A DNA stretch of 7,562 bases from the NCBI GenBank assembly GCA_937928665.1, contig CALFVM010000314.1, forward strand, positions 1 through 7,562. The letters are read 5' to 3'. Positions 6,167-7,562 of the stretch are shown piece after piece. The position numbers were made by a program, and so were the translations under genes. Source of the DNA: an uncultured Candidatus Methylacidiphilales bacterium (GTDB lineage: Bacteria; Verrucomicrobiota; Verrucomicrobiia; Methylacidiphilales; CALFVM01). Position 1 is the first letter of the stretch, and each line of letters opens with the position of its first letter. The notes beneath the pieces are model-generated. The model saw only the letters and a list, made by a program, of their open reading frames with translations, made no database searches and was not told the DNA's origin.

Positions 6167-7417
6167 ATGATTGGCTACGCTGCCGCCCAAGACGAATACG
6201 GACGCCACCAGATTGACCCGGAAGGCGCGCTGGCCCGGCTCGAACAAATCGCGGTGAGCCTCCACTGCTGGCAGGGCGATGATGTGGGCGGGTTTGAGAA
6301 GGCGGAAGCGACCCGGGCGGGCGGGGGAACTTTGGTGACGGGGAACTATCCGGGCCGCGCACGAACAATTGAGGAACTTCAGGCGGACCTCGACCAGGTG
6401 CTGAAGTTGGTGCCAGGAAAAAAGCGGCTCAATCTTCATGCCTCCTATGGCGACTTTCGGGTTCGAAAGGCAGATCGGGATGGGATCACCATCGATCAAT
6501 TTCAGGGCTGGATTGATTGGTGCAAGGCTCGTGGGCTCGGCTTTGATTTTAACCCGACGTTCTTTGCACATCCGAAGGCGGAGAGCGGATTTACGTTGTC
6601 CCATGAGGATGCTGGGATTCGTGAGTTTTGGGTCGGGCACGGAATCGCCTGCCGGAAAATTGCCGCAGAGGCGGGCAGGCAACTCGGCTCAGCGGTGATC
6701 ACCAATTTCTGGATTCCCGACGGCCATAAGGATATCCCGGCCGACCGGTTCTCGCCCCGGGAACGGCTGGAGGAGAGCCTGGATCGGATTTTCGGGGAAG
6801 TGCTGGACCCCGCCCGAACCCGGGATGCGGTGGAGAGCAAACTCTTTGGGATTGGGTCGGAATCGTATGTGGTCGGTTCGCACGAGTTTTACCTGGGCTA
6901 CGCGGTGAAACGCCAAAAGATCTACTGCCTGGACATGGGCCACTTTCACCCGACCGAGTCGGTAGCGGACAAAATTTCGTCGATTCTTTTGTTTGTGCCG
7001 GAGCTGCTTTTCCACGTGAGCCGTGGGGTGCGCTGGGACTCGGATCATGTGGTTTTGTTTGATGATCCAACCCGGGCGGTGGCAGAGGAACTGGTCCGGG
7101 GGGATTGTCTGGGTCGGACCCATATCGGGCTCGATTTTTTTGATGCCAGCATTAATCGGATCGCGGCCTGGACCCTCGGCACGCGCAACGTGCAGAAGGC
7201 GTTCCTCGCGGCACTGCTCCTCCCCAACAGGCAACTCCAGCAGCTTGAGGCAGAGGGGGATTTCACCTCGCGCCTGGCTCTGATGGAGGATGCGAAGAGC
7301 CTGCCGTTCGGAGCGGTCTGGGCGGAGTGGTGCCGTCGGCAGGACGTTCCAGGCGACGGCGCATGGTTAGGGGAGGTCAAGGCTTACGAAGCCTCCGTCC
7401 TGAGCACCCGGAGCTGA
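6167..7417 (+). CDS. rhaA: L-rhamnose isomerase
   Basis: Converts L-rhamnose to L-rhamnulose, the first step of the phosphorylating rhamnose pathway, in the cytoplasm; it is metal-dependent. The 416 residues match the usual length (E. coli about 419) and align end to end with E. coli RhaA from memory. Recognisable blocks are SLHCWQGDDVGGFE (31-44), TGNYPGRAR (58-66), KRLNLHASY (86-94), FTLSH (142-146), WIPDGHKDI (182-190), AVESKLFGIG (221-230), GHFHPTE (258-264), RWDSDHV (289-295) and HIGLDFFDASINRIAAW (319-335). The metal and catalytic positions appear intact: Glu223, Asp256, His259, His283, Asp291, Asp293 and Asp323. The ATG at 6167 gives the family-like N-terminus; the open frame extends upstream but overlaps DUF423. 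No rhaB, rhaD, rhaT or regulator is adjacent. Codon third positions contain more C than in the preceding plus-strand genes. Confidence 0.97.
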   Translation: MIGYAAAQDEYGRHQIDPEGALARLEQIAVSLHCWQGDDVGGFEKAEATRAGGGTLVTGNYPGRARTIEELQADLDQVLKLVPGKKRLNLHASYGDFRVRKADRDGITIDQFQGWIDWCKARGLGFDFNPTFFAHPKAESGFTLSHEDAGIREFWVGHGIACRKIAAEAGRQLGSAVITNFWIPDGHKDIPADRFSPRERLEESLDRIFGEVLDPARTRDAVESKLFGIGSESYVVGSHEFYLGYAVKRQKIYCLDMGHFHPTESVADKISSILLFVPELLFHVSRGVRWDSDHVVLFDDPTRAVAEELVRGDCLGRTHIGLDFFDASINRIAAWTLGTRNVQKAFLAALLLPNRQLQQLEAEGDFTSRLALMEDAKSLPFGAVWAEWCRRQDVPGDGAWLGEVKAYEASVLSTRS

Positions 7418-7443
7418 GGCGGGACGGCCTGCTTTTTTCTTTT
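7417..7443 (+). terminator. Possible weak terminator after rhaA
   Basis: Directly after the rhaA stop, AGGC and GCCT can form a 4-bp stem with a 6-nt loop, followed by a T-rich tract (six T, C, four T). The stem is short, so this is a tentative call based on its position and the T-run. Confidence 0.3.
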
Positions 7444-7476
7444 GCGCCGGTGCCGTGCGGGCGCGAGAGTGCTAGG

Positions 7477-7562
7477 GTGTCCGTTGTCCGCGTTGAAGTC
7501 ATTAACACAGGGTCCGAACTTTTGCTCGGCCTGGTTCAGAACACCCACCTTGGTTATCTCTC
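7477..7562 (+). CDS. cinA: CinA-family protein, N-terminal fragment (cut by window end)
   Basis: Only the first 28 codons are present. The translation VRVEVINTGSELLLG followed by QNTHLGYL matches the N-terminal molybdopterin-binding-like (MoCF/CinA) domain, where VEVI-TG-ELL-G and N-N/T-H are typical. Full-length CinA proteins combine this domain with a nicotinamide-nucleotide amidase or related C-terminal domain involved in pyridine nucleotide salvage; that part is outside the window. The start is taken as GTG at 7477, with GAGAG at 7465-7469 as a possible ribosome site; no ATG is available nearby in frame. The 59-nt gap after rhaA and the possible terminator suggest a separate transcript. 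Confidence 0.82.
   Translation, partial: MSVVRVEVINTGSELLLGLVQNTHLGYL

Noticed and set aside
7448..7466. GCGCC...GGCGC hairpin upstream of cinA
   Set aside because: It has a 5-bp stem with a large loop and no following T-run; not distinguishable from background GC-rich sequence.

Overview
The window looks like ordinary chromosome from a GC-rich bacterium, most likely a member of Verrucomicrobiota (perhaps the Opitutae). That placement is an inference. It rests on an HPr kinase/phosphorylase + HPr + Enzyme I cluster with no sugar permease in view, on high GC content, and on the general look of the OmpA-like and CinA proteins. It was not tested by any search. I saw no tRNA, rRNA, CRISPR array, insertion sequence or phage gene.

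Left half, minus strand (3804 down to 1): galE, hprK, ptsH and ptsI read in one direction with very small gaps (14 nt, a 1-nt TAATG overlap, and 24 nt), so they are probably one operon. HprK phosphorylates or dephosphorylates the regulatory serine of HPr. Enzyme I, cut by the window edge, phosphorylates the HPr histidine using PEP. No EII component is visible, so this set may be mainly regulatory, or it may serve a permease elsewhere. GalE, a UDP-glucose/galactose 4-epimerase type SDR, leads the operon and would link it to nucleotide-sugar or envelope metabolism.

Middle: a 113-nt divergent gap (3805-3917) separates galE from a plus-strand alpha/beta-hydrolase esterase of the tributyrin esterase / S-formylglutathione hydrolase type.

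Right half, plus strand: an inner-membrane-anchored, proline-rich protein with a C-terminal OmpA-type peptidoglycan-binding domain overlaps a small DUF423 (YgdD-like) membrane protein by 4 nt. Then come a complete L-rhamnose isomerase gene (rhaA) without other rhamnose genes next to it, a weak terminator-like sequence, and the first 28 codons of a cinA-type gene cut by the window end.

The genes are all recognisable families, and I see no convincing undescribed system. Points worth a second look are the altered residues next to the Enzyme I phospho-histidine, the permease-less PTS operon led by galE, poly-A tracts at the starts of both ptsH and ptsI, the TonB-like architecture and internal repeat of the OmpA-family protein, and a change in strand composition at the orphan rhaA.
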